This document shows, piece after piece, positions 44,836 to 52,042 of a stretch of 64,000 nucleotides of DNA. A model generated the notes under the pieces. That model saw nothing but the letters and a program-made list of their open reading frames with translations. It did no database searches and was not told the origin of the DNA. The position numbers and the translations under genes are program-made. The stretch is from the NCBI GenBank assembly GCA_946414595.1, contig CAMKPE010000002.1, forward strand, positions 1 through 64,000, given 5' to 3'. How positions within the stretch are numbered: position 1 is the first letter of the stretch; each line of letters opens with the position of its first letter. The DNA is from an uncultured Clostridium sp. (GTDB lineage Bacteria; Bacillota_I; Bacilli_A; RF39; UBA660).

Positions 44836-45672
44836 ATGAAGTTAGTAAAAGCATGTTGTGATTTAGGAGTTCATGTCAATGGAAGTAATTTAGCTCCTGA
44901 TGACATATTAAAAAATAGAGATTATGATTCTATTAAAGTAGAAAAAGAAAACGTTAAAAAAGAATTTGATAAAAACAATAAAAAGAAAAATATTGATGCT
45001 GTAAATAGATTCAATGAAAAGTTATATAACGAAATAGTTAAAGTAAATGAAAAAGTATTAACTATTGGAGGAGATCATAGTATCGCCATAGGATCAGTCT
45101 TAGCAAGCAAGAAAAAACATGGCAATATTGGAATAATATGGATTGATGCTCATGCTGATTTCCATACAATGGATACAACTATATCAGGAAATATACATGG
45201 AATGCCTTTTGCAACAGTATGTGGGCAAAATGGAAATACTTTATCATCATTCTTTGATAGTGAATATATTAATCCTAAAAACGCTGTATTAGTTGGTGGA
45301 AGAGATATTGAAGACCCTGAATACATCAATTTAGAAAAAGCTGGTGTTAAAGTATTTACAACAGAAGATATAAGAGTTAACGGTCCTGAAAAAATAATGG
45401 AAGAAGCTTTTAAAATAGCATTAGATAACACAGATGGAACACATGTTAGCTATGATATAGATGTAATTGATCCAATTACTGCACCTGGAGTATCTATTAA
45501 AGCAAGAGATGGTATTAATGAAGAAGAAGCATACAAGATTGCAGATTACCTATTAAAAGAAAAGGATAATATTAAATCAATTGATTTAGTAGAATATAAC
45601 CCATTAGAAGATAAAGAAAACATTACTTATACAATAACAGAGAATATTCTAGATAAATTATTAAAACTATAA
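44836..45672 (+). CDS. Arginase/agmatinase (ureohydrolase) family protein
   Basis: Ureohydrolases use two manganese ions to cut guanidino substrates such as arginine, agmatine or formiminoglutamate. The 278-residue protein keeps all metal ligands: GGDHS (H81), DAHAD (D104, H106, D108) and YDIDVID (D207, D209). VNGSNLAPDDI near the N-terminus and DIDVIDPITAPGV fit the arginase group rather than speB, but the substrate cannot be fixed. It is a single gene with its own promoter and terminator. Confidence 0.88.
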   Translation: MKLVKACCDLGVHVNGSNLAPDDILKNRDYDSIKVEKENVKKEFDKNNKKKNIDAVNRFNEKLYNEIVKVNEKVLTIGGDHSIAIGSVLASKKKHGNIGIIWIDAHADFHTMDTTISGNIHGMPFATVCGQNGNTLSSFFDSEYINPKNAVLVGGRDIEDPEYINLEKAGVKVFTTEDIRVNGPEKIMEEAFKIALDNTDGTHVSYDIDVIDPITAPGVSIKARDGINEEEAYKIADYLLKEKDNIKSIDLVEYNPLEDKENITYTITENILDKLLKL

Positions 45673-45697
45673 ACTAAAGAGAAATCTTTAGTTTTTT
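45671..45697 (+). terminator. Terminator of the arginase-family gene
   Basis: AAACTAAAG pairs with CTTTAGTTT (45671-45679 with 45686-45694), followed by T. It overlaps the stop codon. Confidence 0.7.
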
Positions 45698-45702
45698 ATA
45701 AT

Positions 45703-45726
45703 AAAAAAAGAAGCATTAAGCTTCTT
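45703..45726 (-). terminator. Terminator of the pilin gene
   Basis: AAGAAGC pairs with GCTTCTT around five bases, with seven T on the - strand. The pilin stop codon overlaps the arm. Confidence 0.75.
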
Positions 45727-46135
45727 ATTTACATATATCTTCGTCTGTTGTATATCCTTCACAATAAAGACATACTTTAAACTTATAATTTAAGTTTCCT
45801 CTATTTTCAATTCGTACAAAACTTTTGTTAGCATCACAACTACCACCACTTGGAGTTGTCATTGGATCAATAAATCCTTCGTCAATTAGAGATTGTAATT
45901 TAATAACTTTTATCTCCCCTTTTGCTGGAGGATCACATTTCAATGAGTTATTTCCTAAACAATCAAGCACACCATTTGTCGCAGCATCTTCCATACTCTT
46001 TTCATAAGTTAAGAATGTAGTTAATTCTCCTTTACTTAAGAATGTTGAGACATTTGGCAATGCAATTGTAGCAATAACACCAATGATGATAATTACACCA
46101 ATCATTTCAATCATAGATAAACCTTTATTATTCAT
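45725..46135 (-). CDS. Type IV pilin/pseudopilin, ComGC-like
   Basis: The 136-residue protein begins MNNKG|LSMIEMIGVIIIIGVIA split by the prepilin peptidase site, with Glu at +5 and a long hydrophobic helix. Its size is that of a major pilin or ComGC. Six cysteines (two near CLGNNSLKCD, one in GGSCDANK, three in KVCLYCEGYTTDEDICK) could form disulfides. GAGGTG precedes the ATG. It has a consensus promoter with operator-like dyads that are shared with the XRE gene promoter, far from the other pilin genes at 33-37 kb. Confidence 0.85.
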   Translation of the reverse strand: MNNKGLSMIEMIGVIIIIGVIATIALPNVSTFLSKGELTTFLTYEKSMEDAATNGVLDCLGNNSLKCDPPAKGEIKVIKLQSLIDEGFIDPMTTPSGGSCDANKSFVRIENRGNLNYKFKVCLYCEGYTTDEDICK

Positions 46136-46160
46136 AAAAACACCTCTACTCTCTACTATC

Positions 46161-46189
46161 ATTTTACGTAAAGACAGTGTCAATGTCAA
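46161..46189 (-). promoter_or_regulatory. Promoter of the pilin gene
   Basis: On the - strand TTGACA (46189-46184) and TAAAAT (46166-46161) are exactly 17 bp apart. This matches the XRE gene promoter in both hexamers and spacing. Confidence 0.78.
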
Positions 46190-46215
46190 TATATAACCAG
46201 TAAAGTTTACACTTT
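46171..46215. promoter_or_regulatory. Operator-like dyads at the pilin promoter
   Basis: AAGACAGTGTCAA (46171-46183) shares 11 of 13 bases, including GACAGTGTCAA, with the dyad at 12712-12724. AAGTTTACACTT (46203-46214) is the exact reverse complement of 12 bases at 12723-12734. The dyad centres are about 31.5 bp apart, three helical turns. Confidence 0.55.
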
Positions 46216-46230
46216 ATAAAGTAAAGAAGA

Positions 46231-46998
46231 TTATAGTACTCCTTGCATCTTATTGAGTGCTACAATCTTCTTTTTAATATTCATATATATTCCTGTCTGA
46301 GTCTCATAATATTCAAGAATAAAGTTATGTACGTCCTCTATTCCTTCTAATTTATCTAAAGTCTTAATTCTATCTATATCAACGTAATAAAGCATTCTGA
46401 CAAGCTTTAAAGCGTTCTTATCTACAATATACTCATTTGTATAGCAATCGCTACAAACAAAGCCAAAACTTCTAGCATCAAATGTAACTATATTAGAATC
46501 ACTTCCACAATTAGCACATGAATCTAAACTAGGGAGTACACCTAAATACTTCAAATACTTAAGCATAACTATATCAAGTATTACTGAAGCATCTAGCCCT
46601 TCATCAATCTTTTTAATTGAAGCTATTAAGATATCATATATCTCTTTAACTTCATCTTTATCTATTTGCTTTTGACTAATTACTTGAACTGTTAAATCTA
46701 GAATAATAAAAGCATACATTTTCTTAGCTAAATCATGATAATCCATAACAATATTCTTAAATATTTGAATAATATCTGCTCCAATTAAAGTAGACAATCC
46801 ATCTTCTTTATATGAAATATCAAAATTAGCATAAATTAAACTATTACTAGCTTCTTTTAAATTGCTTTTTAATTTTTTGCAACCTTTAGAAAGAACACTA
46901 ATACAACCATAATCTTTAGTAAATATTTTTAATATTTTACTTGATTCGCTATAGTTTTGTTCTCCTATTACTATTCCCTCTGTTTTTATTATCTTCAT
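46231..46998 (-). CDS. recO: DNA repair protein RecO
   Basis: RecO anneals single strands and loads RecA with RecR. The 255-residue protein has the N-terminal OB fold (IIKTEGIVIGEQNYSESSKIL) and a zinc module (CANCG and CSDCY). The start at 46998 has GGAAGTG upstream. It overlaps the 3' part of yqzL in another frame and closes the yqf operon as in Bacillus. Confidence 0.94.
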   Translation of the reverse strand: MKIIKTEGIVIGEQNYSESSKILKIFTKDYGCISVLSKGCKKLKSNLKEASNSLIYANFDISYKEDGLSTLIGADIIQIFKNIVMDYHDLAKKMYAFIILDLTVQVISQKQIDKDEVKEIYDILIASIKKIDEGLDASVILDIVMLKYLKYLGVLPSLDSCANCGSDSNIVTFDARSFGFVCSDCYTNEYIVDKNALKLVRMLYYVDIDRIKTLDKLEGIEDVHNFILEYYETQTGIYMNIKKKIVALNKMQGVL

Positions 46999-47083
46999 TC
47001 TTAACACTTCCAAGCTTTTTAATCATTAAATAATATTTAATATCTCCAGTTTTTTTAAATAACTTCCAAAGAATTTCTTCCAT
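46949..47083 (-). CDS. yqzL: YqzL family small protein (44 residues)
   Basis: This short frame reads MEEILWKLFKKTGDIKYYLM at its start, which fits the YqzL pattern (W-x2-F-x2-TG-x5-YL). It lies between era and recO, exactly as in Bacillus, where YqzL has 47 residues. GGTGAT lies upstream, inside a 12-bp hairpin. It overlaps recO by 50 bases in another frame, which suggests translational coupling. The function of YqzL is not known. Confidence 0.8.
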   Translation of the reverse strand: MEEILWKLFKKTGDIKYYLMIKKLGSVKNEDNKNRGNSNRRTKL

Positions 47084-47090
47084 AATAATT

Positions 47091-47117
47091 ATATCACCAT
47101 TAATATAATGGTGATAT
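47091..47117 (-). promoter_or_regulatory. Perfect hairpin covering the yqzL ribosome site
   Basis: ATATCACCATTA (47091-47102) pairs perfectly with TAATGGTGATAT (47106-47117) around three bases. On the - strand the 3' arm contains GGTGAT, the ribosome site of yqzL, and no T tract follows, so it looks like a translation control element rather than a terminator. Confidence 0.6.
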
Positions 47118-47121
47118 TTTG

Positions 47122-48006
47122 TTATTTTAATTCATAAAAACCTAATTCTCTTAAATATTTTTCTTTTTCACGCCAATCTTCTATTACTTTAACATAAGTC
47201 TTAAGATTAACTTGTTTACCTAAGAATTCTTCTATATCACTTCTTGCATAAGTTCCAACTTTCTTAAGCATTTGACCATTCTTACCAATGATAATCTTCT
47301 TTAGGTTTTCTCTATCTACAATTATTAATACATTAATCTCATAATACTTTTCACAATCTTCAAAAGATTCTACTAAACAAGTTACTGTATGAGGTACTTC
47401 ATCTTTTGTAAGTCTTAATAGTTTTTCTCTTACTACTTCTGCTATATAAAAATCTCGGCTTATATTAGTAACCATTTCTGGATCATACAACAATCCTTCT
47501 CTTGGTAAATAATTCTTAATTGTATTTATTAAATCTTCAATATTATCATTCTTAATTGAAGATATAGGTATTATCTCTTTAAATTCATATAGTTCACTAT
47601 ATTTAGATATAAGTTCAAATAACTTAGTTTTCTCAATTAAATCAATTTTATTTAAAAGCAAGAATACTGGTTTATCTAAATCTTTTATCTTATCTAGTAC
47701 AAACTGATCTCCTTTACCAAATGGTTTAGTTACATCAACTAAGAATAAAATGATATCAACTTCATCAATCATTTGATATGCTTGATTGTTCATAACTGTT
47801 CCAAGCTTATTAACTGGTTTATGTATTCCAGGTGTATCTATAAATACAATCTGAGAGTCATCATCGTTATATATTCCTTGTATTATATTACGAGTAGTTC
47901 CACTTACATTTGATGTAATTGCAATTTTACGTTCTAGTATAGTGTTTAATAAAGTACTTTTACCTACATTAGGTCTTCCAACAATACTTACAAAACCACT
48001 TTTCAT
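47122..48006 (-). CDS. era: GTPase Era
   Basis: Era binds the 3' end of 16S rRNA and helps assemble the small subunit. The 294-residue protein has G1 GRPNVGKST, G3 DTPGIH, G4 NKID and the C-terminal KH domain (ENLKKIIIGKNGQMLKKVG). Its ATG overlaps the cdd stop by one base. Confidence 0.97.
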   Translation of the reverse strand: MKSGFVSIVGRPNVGKSTLLNTILERKIAITSNVSGTTRNIIQGIYNDDDSQIVFIDTPGIHKPVNKLGTVMNNQAYQMIDEVDIILFLVDVTKPFGKGDQFVLDKIKDLDKPVFLLLNKIDLIEKTKLFELISKYSELYEFKEIIPISSIKNDNIEDLINTIKNYLPREGLLYDPEMVTNISRDFYIAEVVREKLLRLTKDEVPHTVTCLVESFEDCEKYYEINVLIIVDRENLKKIIIGKNGQMLKKVGTYARSDIEEFLGKQVNLKTYVKVIEDWREKEKYLRELGFYELK

Positions 48007-48392
48007 TATTTTAAATCCTCACTATCAAAAGGATATGGACATAAGTCTCTTACTGAAAGTGTTACTGATGCTCCTTCTGGATTCATACAAGTAACAAGCA
48101 TATCTTTTTCAAATAGTTCTGCAAATACTTGTCTACATTGAAAACAAGGCATACCTATTTTTTTGTTATCACACATTACATATAAAGTTTGAAAATCACC
48201 TTTTTTGTACCCGTTACTTACTGCTGATAATATTGCACTACGCTCTGCACAAATTGAAGAACCATAGGCTGCATTTTCAACATTAACTCCTTTAAACTCA
48301 GTACCATCTTTACATACTAAAATAGCACTTACTCTAAAATGAGAATAAGGTGAATAACTATTATTTAACAATTCAACTAATTTCTCTCTCAT
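48006..48392 (-). CDS. cdd: Cytidine deaminase
   Basis: The enzyme deaminates cytidine and deoxycytidine. The 128-residue protein is of the tetrameric type, with zinc ligands C48 (CAE, E50 catalytic) and C83 and C86 (PCFQC). GGAGGTA precedes the ATG. In Bacillus dgkA lies between ybeY and cdd; it is absent here. Confidence 0.96.
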   Translation of the reverse strand: MREKLVELLNNSYSPYSHFRVSAILVCKDGTEFKGVNVENAAYGSSICAERSAILSAVSNGYKKGDFQTLYVMCDNKKIGMPCFQCRQVFAELFEKDMLVTCMNPEGASVTLSVRDLCPYPFDSEDLK

Positions 48393-48404
48393 AATACCTC
48401 CAAA

Positions 48405-48848
48405 CTACCTTATTATATTATAAAAAGATAATATATCTTCTTGCTTTTTAAACATTACTTCTTCATCTTCTTTTTTCATATGATCATATCCAAGAAGATG
48501 TAATAGACCATGAACTGCTAAGAAATATAATTCTCTTTTAAAAGAATGACCATATTCAACACTTTGACTTTTAGCTTTATCAAGAGAAATATAAATATCT
48601 CCTAGAATTCTAAAATCGCTTCTGTTAAAAGTTTTGTCATCTTCTAAAGCAAAACTAATAACATCAGTTTCTCTATCAATATTTCTATATTCTTTATTTA
48701 TCTCATGGATCTTATCATTATCTACAATAATAACATTAAATACTACATTATCTAATTTCTCATGTTCACATACTTTATAAAGAAATTCTTTTAATCCATT
48801 TATTTCTTCACACTCAAATCCTGTTTCATTAAATACTTCAATATTCAT
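48405..48848 (-). CDS. ybeY: Endoribonuclease YbeY
   Basis: YbeY is a zinc-dependent rRNA-processing nuclease. The 147-residue protein has the signature HGLLHLLGYDH and the upstream TDVISFAL. Gene order matches Bacillus yqfG. Confidence 0.96.
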   Translation of the reverse strand: MNIEVFNETGFECEEINGLKEFLYKVCEHEKLDNVVFNVIIVDNDKIHEINKEYRNIDRETDVISFALEDDKTFNRSDFRILGDIYISLDKAKSQSVEYGHSFKRELYFLAVHGLLHLLGYDHMKKEDEEVMFKKQEDILSFYNIIR

Positions 48849-48856
48849 AAAACCTC

Positions 48857-49471
48857 CTAAGCAAGTAATATTATAAGGCCAATAACAAAAAGTATAAACA
48901 ATAAAATGAAAAATATATTCAAAAATGTTTTAGATTTCAATACTTTTGGTAAAGCATTATATATTTTATCGAAGAATAAATATAAAAGATATCCTAAAAT
49001 ACCACCAATTAAGTTAAGTGTAATATCATCTACATCGAATACTCGTCCAATTGATAATTGAGTACATTCAATTGTAAAAGATGCTATAAATATTAAAGCT
49101 GTTGTTAACAAAAAATTCTTCTTAGAAACAAATCTACTTACAAAATATCCATATGGTAAGAATAGAATTATATTACCTATAACATTCTTAAAGAATAATC
49201 TAGAGAATAGTTTATATCTAAATATCTCTTTAAAGGGAATATAATTACTTCCCCCAAGTAAAGAATCATCAGAAGATGTTACTATTTGGAATAAACAAAG
49301 TACATAAAATACAAAGAAAAACATTAATATTTCATTGTATAAAACAAAGTCTTTTTTATTTTTAAATAAGTAAGTTACCCTAAGTGATACTAGAACAACC
49401 ATCGATACTAAAACCATTGGCCAAGTCATAACTAAAACATCTTTAAAATTACTGTATAATGAATCAAGCAT
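48857..49471 (-). CDS. VanZ-like membrane protein
   Basis: VanZ-like proteins are small polytopic membrane proteins; the prototype lowers teicoplanin sensitivity. The 204-residue protein has five hydrophobic segments and the family-like NYIPFKEI, NVIGNIILFLPYGYF, and SFTIECTQLSIGRVFDVDDITLNLIGGILGY region. It sits where Bacillus has phoH and yqfF. It is translated from the same message as yqfD, with its ribosome site at the end of yqfD. Confidence 0.88.
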   Translation of the reverse strand: MLDSLYSNFKDVLVMTWPMVLVSMVVLVSLRVTYLFKNKKDFVLYNEILMFFFVFYVLCLFQIVTSSDDSLLGGSNYIPFKEIFRYKLFSRLFFKNVIGNIILFLPYGYFVSRFVSKKNFLLTTALIFIASFTIECTQLSIGRVFDVDDITLNLIGGILGYLLYLFFDKIYNALPKVLKSKTFLNIFFILLFILFVIGLIILLA

Positions 49472-49475
49472 AGTA

Positions 49476-50600
49476 TCACTCCCCTTCTATAGAATAATAA
49501 CTTATTGAAGATATATTCTCATATACTTTGAAAAATACCTCTATAATAATTGTACTATGGCTAAGAGTGGTTTTTAAGCTTTTTTGTGATATTATATGAC
49601 AACCATTTGTCAATCTAGAAAGAAGTTTTTGACGTGCTAAATTAACAGCATCACTTTCATTAATTATCGTATTAACACTATTATTAATATCAAGATTAAT
49701 AACATTATCATAACTAATTGAAAACAAATCAAAGAAATCAGAAAATAATATATTACTCTTAACTCTTTTATTACTTGATTCTTCCTTACCTAAAAAGTTA
49801 AATGAAACGATATTTTCTTCACTTTTAACTTTTTCTTCATAATAATTAACTGGAAGAGTTACTTTAACTTTATACCAAACTTCAGCATACACGTCCCCTT
49901 CTGCACTAACATTATCTTTAACATCTTCACCTTTATGTATAGCACCACTAATTATTATGTCTCCTTTTTTGACATAATCATTTACTTTTTTAACTATTTC
50001 GCCACGATTTGCTACTATTTTCTTTATTATTCCATCACGCTTTGCAACAACGTTTCTAACACCGTTTTCCTCCTCATATTCTTTAATAATACGTTTATCA
50101 AGTCTTACTATATATTTAACTCCAATTCTTTCTATTTCTAACCATTCAAGTTTATCTCTATTATTATCCAAAATACTATTTTTAATAATTTCTTTTTTCT
50201 CGAATGATTTAGCTAAAGTAAATGGTTTAATGTCATAAGAATATAATTCATTCATTAAATATTCTTTTAATTCACGATCATCAGTAACAACAACTACATC
50301 AAAGACTATATGACATAAAAGATATAAAAATAATAAAGAAAACAAAAAAGATATTAAGAATACAAAATTACTCTTAATACTATTTAATAAAAATAAAGGC
50401 CCGTAGACTCTAACAATATTTATCTGATAAGTAGTTTTAAAAGATTTAATCTTATTATAATTATCTTTATCTACTAAAACATAATACTTATCTTCTAAAG
50501 AAATCATCTTATCAAATAAAATACCTCTTTTATAAAGATATCTTATAAATCTCTTAACATCTTTTCCTTCAATAGATAATTTATAAAATGACCTAAACAT
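49476..50600 (-). CDS. yqfD: Sporulation protein YqfD
   Basis: YqfD is a membrane-associated protein made during sporulation. The 374-residue protein has an N-terminal soluble part, one membrane region (about residues 70-97) and an outer or lumenal part with VAKRDGIIKKIVANRGE, a biotinyl-lipoyl-like turn, and GDIIISGAIH. It is close in length to Bacillus YqfD (398) and overlaps yqfC by eight bases. Confidence 0.88.
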   Translation of the reverse strand: MFRSFYKLSIEGKDVKRFIRYLYKRGILFDKMISLEDKYYVLVDKDNYNKIKSFKTTYQINIVRVYGPLFLLNSIKSNFVFLISFLFSLLFLYLLCHIVFDVVVVTDDRELKEYLMNELYSYDIKPFTLAKSFEKKEIIKNSILDNNRDKLEWLEIERIGVKYIVRLDKRIIKEYEEENGVRNVVAKRDGIIKKIVANRGEIVKKVNDYVKKGDIIISGAIHKGEDVKDNVSAEGDVYAEVWYKVKVTLPVNYYEEKVKSEENIVSFNFLGKEESSNKRVKSNILFSDFFDLFSISYDNVINLDINNSVNTIINESDAVNLARQKLLSRLTNGCHIISQKSLKTTLSHSTIIIEVFFKVYENISSISYYSIEGE

Positions 50601-50838
50601 TTAAATCACCAAGATTAATAGAATAAAAGTCTCCAGATAACAACAATTCATTATCCAATAATTTATTTATCGATATATTATCTCCAATAATAGTAACTTT
50701 CTTATTATTTAAACTTATTACAGCTTTATTATTTTCTAATATTATTATTTCATTAAAGTTATTAATATTTATAAATTTATCCCATACATTAATTGAATAA
50801 TCATCATCTTTTAAATACTTTTTAAGACTTTTAAGCAT
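50593..50838 (-). CDS. yqfC: Sporulation protein YqfC
   Basis: YqfC is a small protein of unknown biochemical role, conserved with yqfD in spore-formers. The 81-residue protein has NEIIILENNKAVISLNNKKVTIIGDNISI, a beta-rich core typical of the family. AGGTGAACT precedes the ATG. It heads the operon yqfC-yqfD-vanZ-ybeY-cdd-era-yqzL-recO. Confidence 0.85.
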   Translation of the reverse strand: MLKSLKKYLKDDDYSINVWDKFININNFNEIIILENNKAVISLNNKKVTIIGDNISINKLLDNELLLSGDFYSINLGDLNV

Positions 50839-50875
50839 TATAGTTCACCTATTAAAAAGTATTATTAAGACAATA

Positions 50876-50900
50876 AAAAAAGAACTAAATGTTCTTTTTA
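50876..50900 (-). terminator. yqeY terminator
   Basis: AAAAGAAC pairs with GTTCTTTT around five bases, followed by T on the - strand. The stop codon overlaps the arm. Confidence 0.7.
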
Positions 50901-51341
50901 TAAATTACTTAATTTTTCTTTTATCAAAGTACTTACTTCTTTCATATCAGCTTTTCCTTTAACAAGCGGAGATACTTCTTTCATAATTAATCCCATATCT
51001 TTCTCACTCTTTGGATTTACTTTAGCAAATACTTCATCAATTATTTTAGAAATTTCATCGCTTGATAATTGTTCAGGTAAATAAGATTGTAATAATTCTA
51101 TTTCTTCATTAGTCTTAGCAATTAAATCATCTCTTCCACCTTTTTCAAATTCACCAATTGATTCTTTTCTTGTTTTAATACCACGAGATAATACATTGAT
51201 CATTAACTCGTCATTAATTTCAACTTTCTTATTGATATGCTCTAAATCAGCATCTCCTTTAATACCTCTTAGTGTTTGTAACTTTAAAGTATCTTTATCT
51301 TTCATTGCTGTTACTATATCAGCTTTTATTTTATCGTACAT
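50898..51341 (-). CDS. yqeY: GatB/YqeY domain protein
   Basis: YqeY proteins resemble the tRNA-binding tail of GatB. The 147-residue protein has KADIVTAMKDKDTLKLQTLRG and the C-terminal GLIMKEVSPLVKGKADMKEV, as usual. The start at 51341 has GGAGATGAT upstream. It follows rpsU as in Bacillus, but each gene has its own terminator here. Confidence 0.93.
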   Translation of the reverse strand: MYDKIKADIVTAMKDKDTLKLQTLRGIKGDADLEHINKKVEINDELMINVLSRGIKTRKESIGEFEKGGRDDLIAKTNEEIELLQSYLPEQLSSDEISKIIDEVFAKVNPKSEKDMGLIMKEVSPLVKGKADMKEVSTLIKEKLSNL

Positions 51342-51375
51342 TATATCATCTCCTATAAACATTATATCAAAAGTA

Positions 51376-51400
51376 AAATAAAAAGACTAGCAACTAGTCT
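51376..51400 (-). terminator. rpsU terminator
   Basis: AGACTAG pairs with CTAGTCT around three bases, then T on the - strand. The rpsU stop TAG is in the first arm. Confidence 0.75.
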
Positions 51401-51594
51401 CTATTTTGTCTATTTCTTTTTTGAGCATTTTTGATTCCTGCTTTTTTAGCTTCTCTACGCTTGTCTCCAGGTTTCATATATGACTCTCTTTTTTTGCATT
51501 CAGAAGGGACAGATTCTCTTGCTAATTTTTGTTTAAGTCTTCTTAAAGCTAGGTCCAAATTACCATTTTTTACAGATACTTGTACTTGTGCCAT
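51394..51594 (-). CDS. rpsU: 30S ribosomal protein S21
   Basis: S21 is a small basic protein of the 30S platform. The 66-residue protein starts MAQVQVSVKNGNLDLALRRL and ends in a basic tail, as usual. GGAGGGG precedes the ATG at 51594; the longer upstream frame is rejected. This is a strong ribosome site, fitting a highly expressed gene. Confidence 0.97.
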   Translation of the reverse strand: MAQVQVSVKNGNLDLALRRLKQKLARESVPSECKKRESYMKPGDKRREAKKAGIKNAQKRNRQNRD

Positions 51595-51689
51595 CGATTT
51601 CCCCTCCTTCCGTCGCTTACTAATCAAAATTATAGCATAGTCAAATTCATAATTCAAGAAATTTCTACATTTTTTTCTTTATAAAATAT

Positions 51690-51711
51690 AAAAAGAAGTC
51701 CTAACGACTTC
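51690..51711 (-). terminator. Terminator after the 51725 gene
   Basis: GAAGTC pairs with GACTTC around five bases, followed by TTTTT on the - strand, 14 bases past the stop. Confidence 0.7.
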
Positions 51712-51724
51712 ATTAATCAATTTT

Positions 51725-52018
51725 TTATATTTTTCTTTCTGGAGTTGATTTAGTTGATTTCGTCTTTTTTTCTTCTATCGCTTGAAAAAAAGCTGCAATT
51801 GGCTCATCAGATGTAAAAACCCATTTTTCTTCTCTATTTGCACTATTATAATGATCCATTGCTTTTGAAAATAAATCATTTAATTCTTCATCTAAAATAC
51901 CACTCTCCGAAATTTCTAATAAAGCGTTTTTTAATTCAGTAAGTGTTTCATTATTATTAGACCATCTGTGAGAATCTTCAAACATTTTTTGTTCATCATA
52001 AGCTCCTATTTCTACCAT
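51725..52018 (-). CDS. Small acidic protein of unknown function
   Basis: Not recognised. The 97-residue protein is acidic and helical without membrane segments; it ends in a Ser/Thr/Lys-rich tail (TKSTKSTPERK). GGAGTGA precedes the ATG. It starts 24 bases after the RNase J-like gene and ends at a terminator, so it is the last gene of that transcript. Confidence 0.72.
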   Translation of the reverse strand: MVEIGAYDEQKMFEDSHRWSNNNETLTELKNALLEISESGILDEELNDLFSKAMDHYNSANREEKWVFTSDEPIAAFFQAIEEKKTKSTKSTPERKI

Positions 52019-52042
52019 TCTTATATTTCACTCCTCTTCTAT

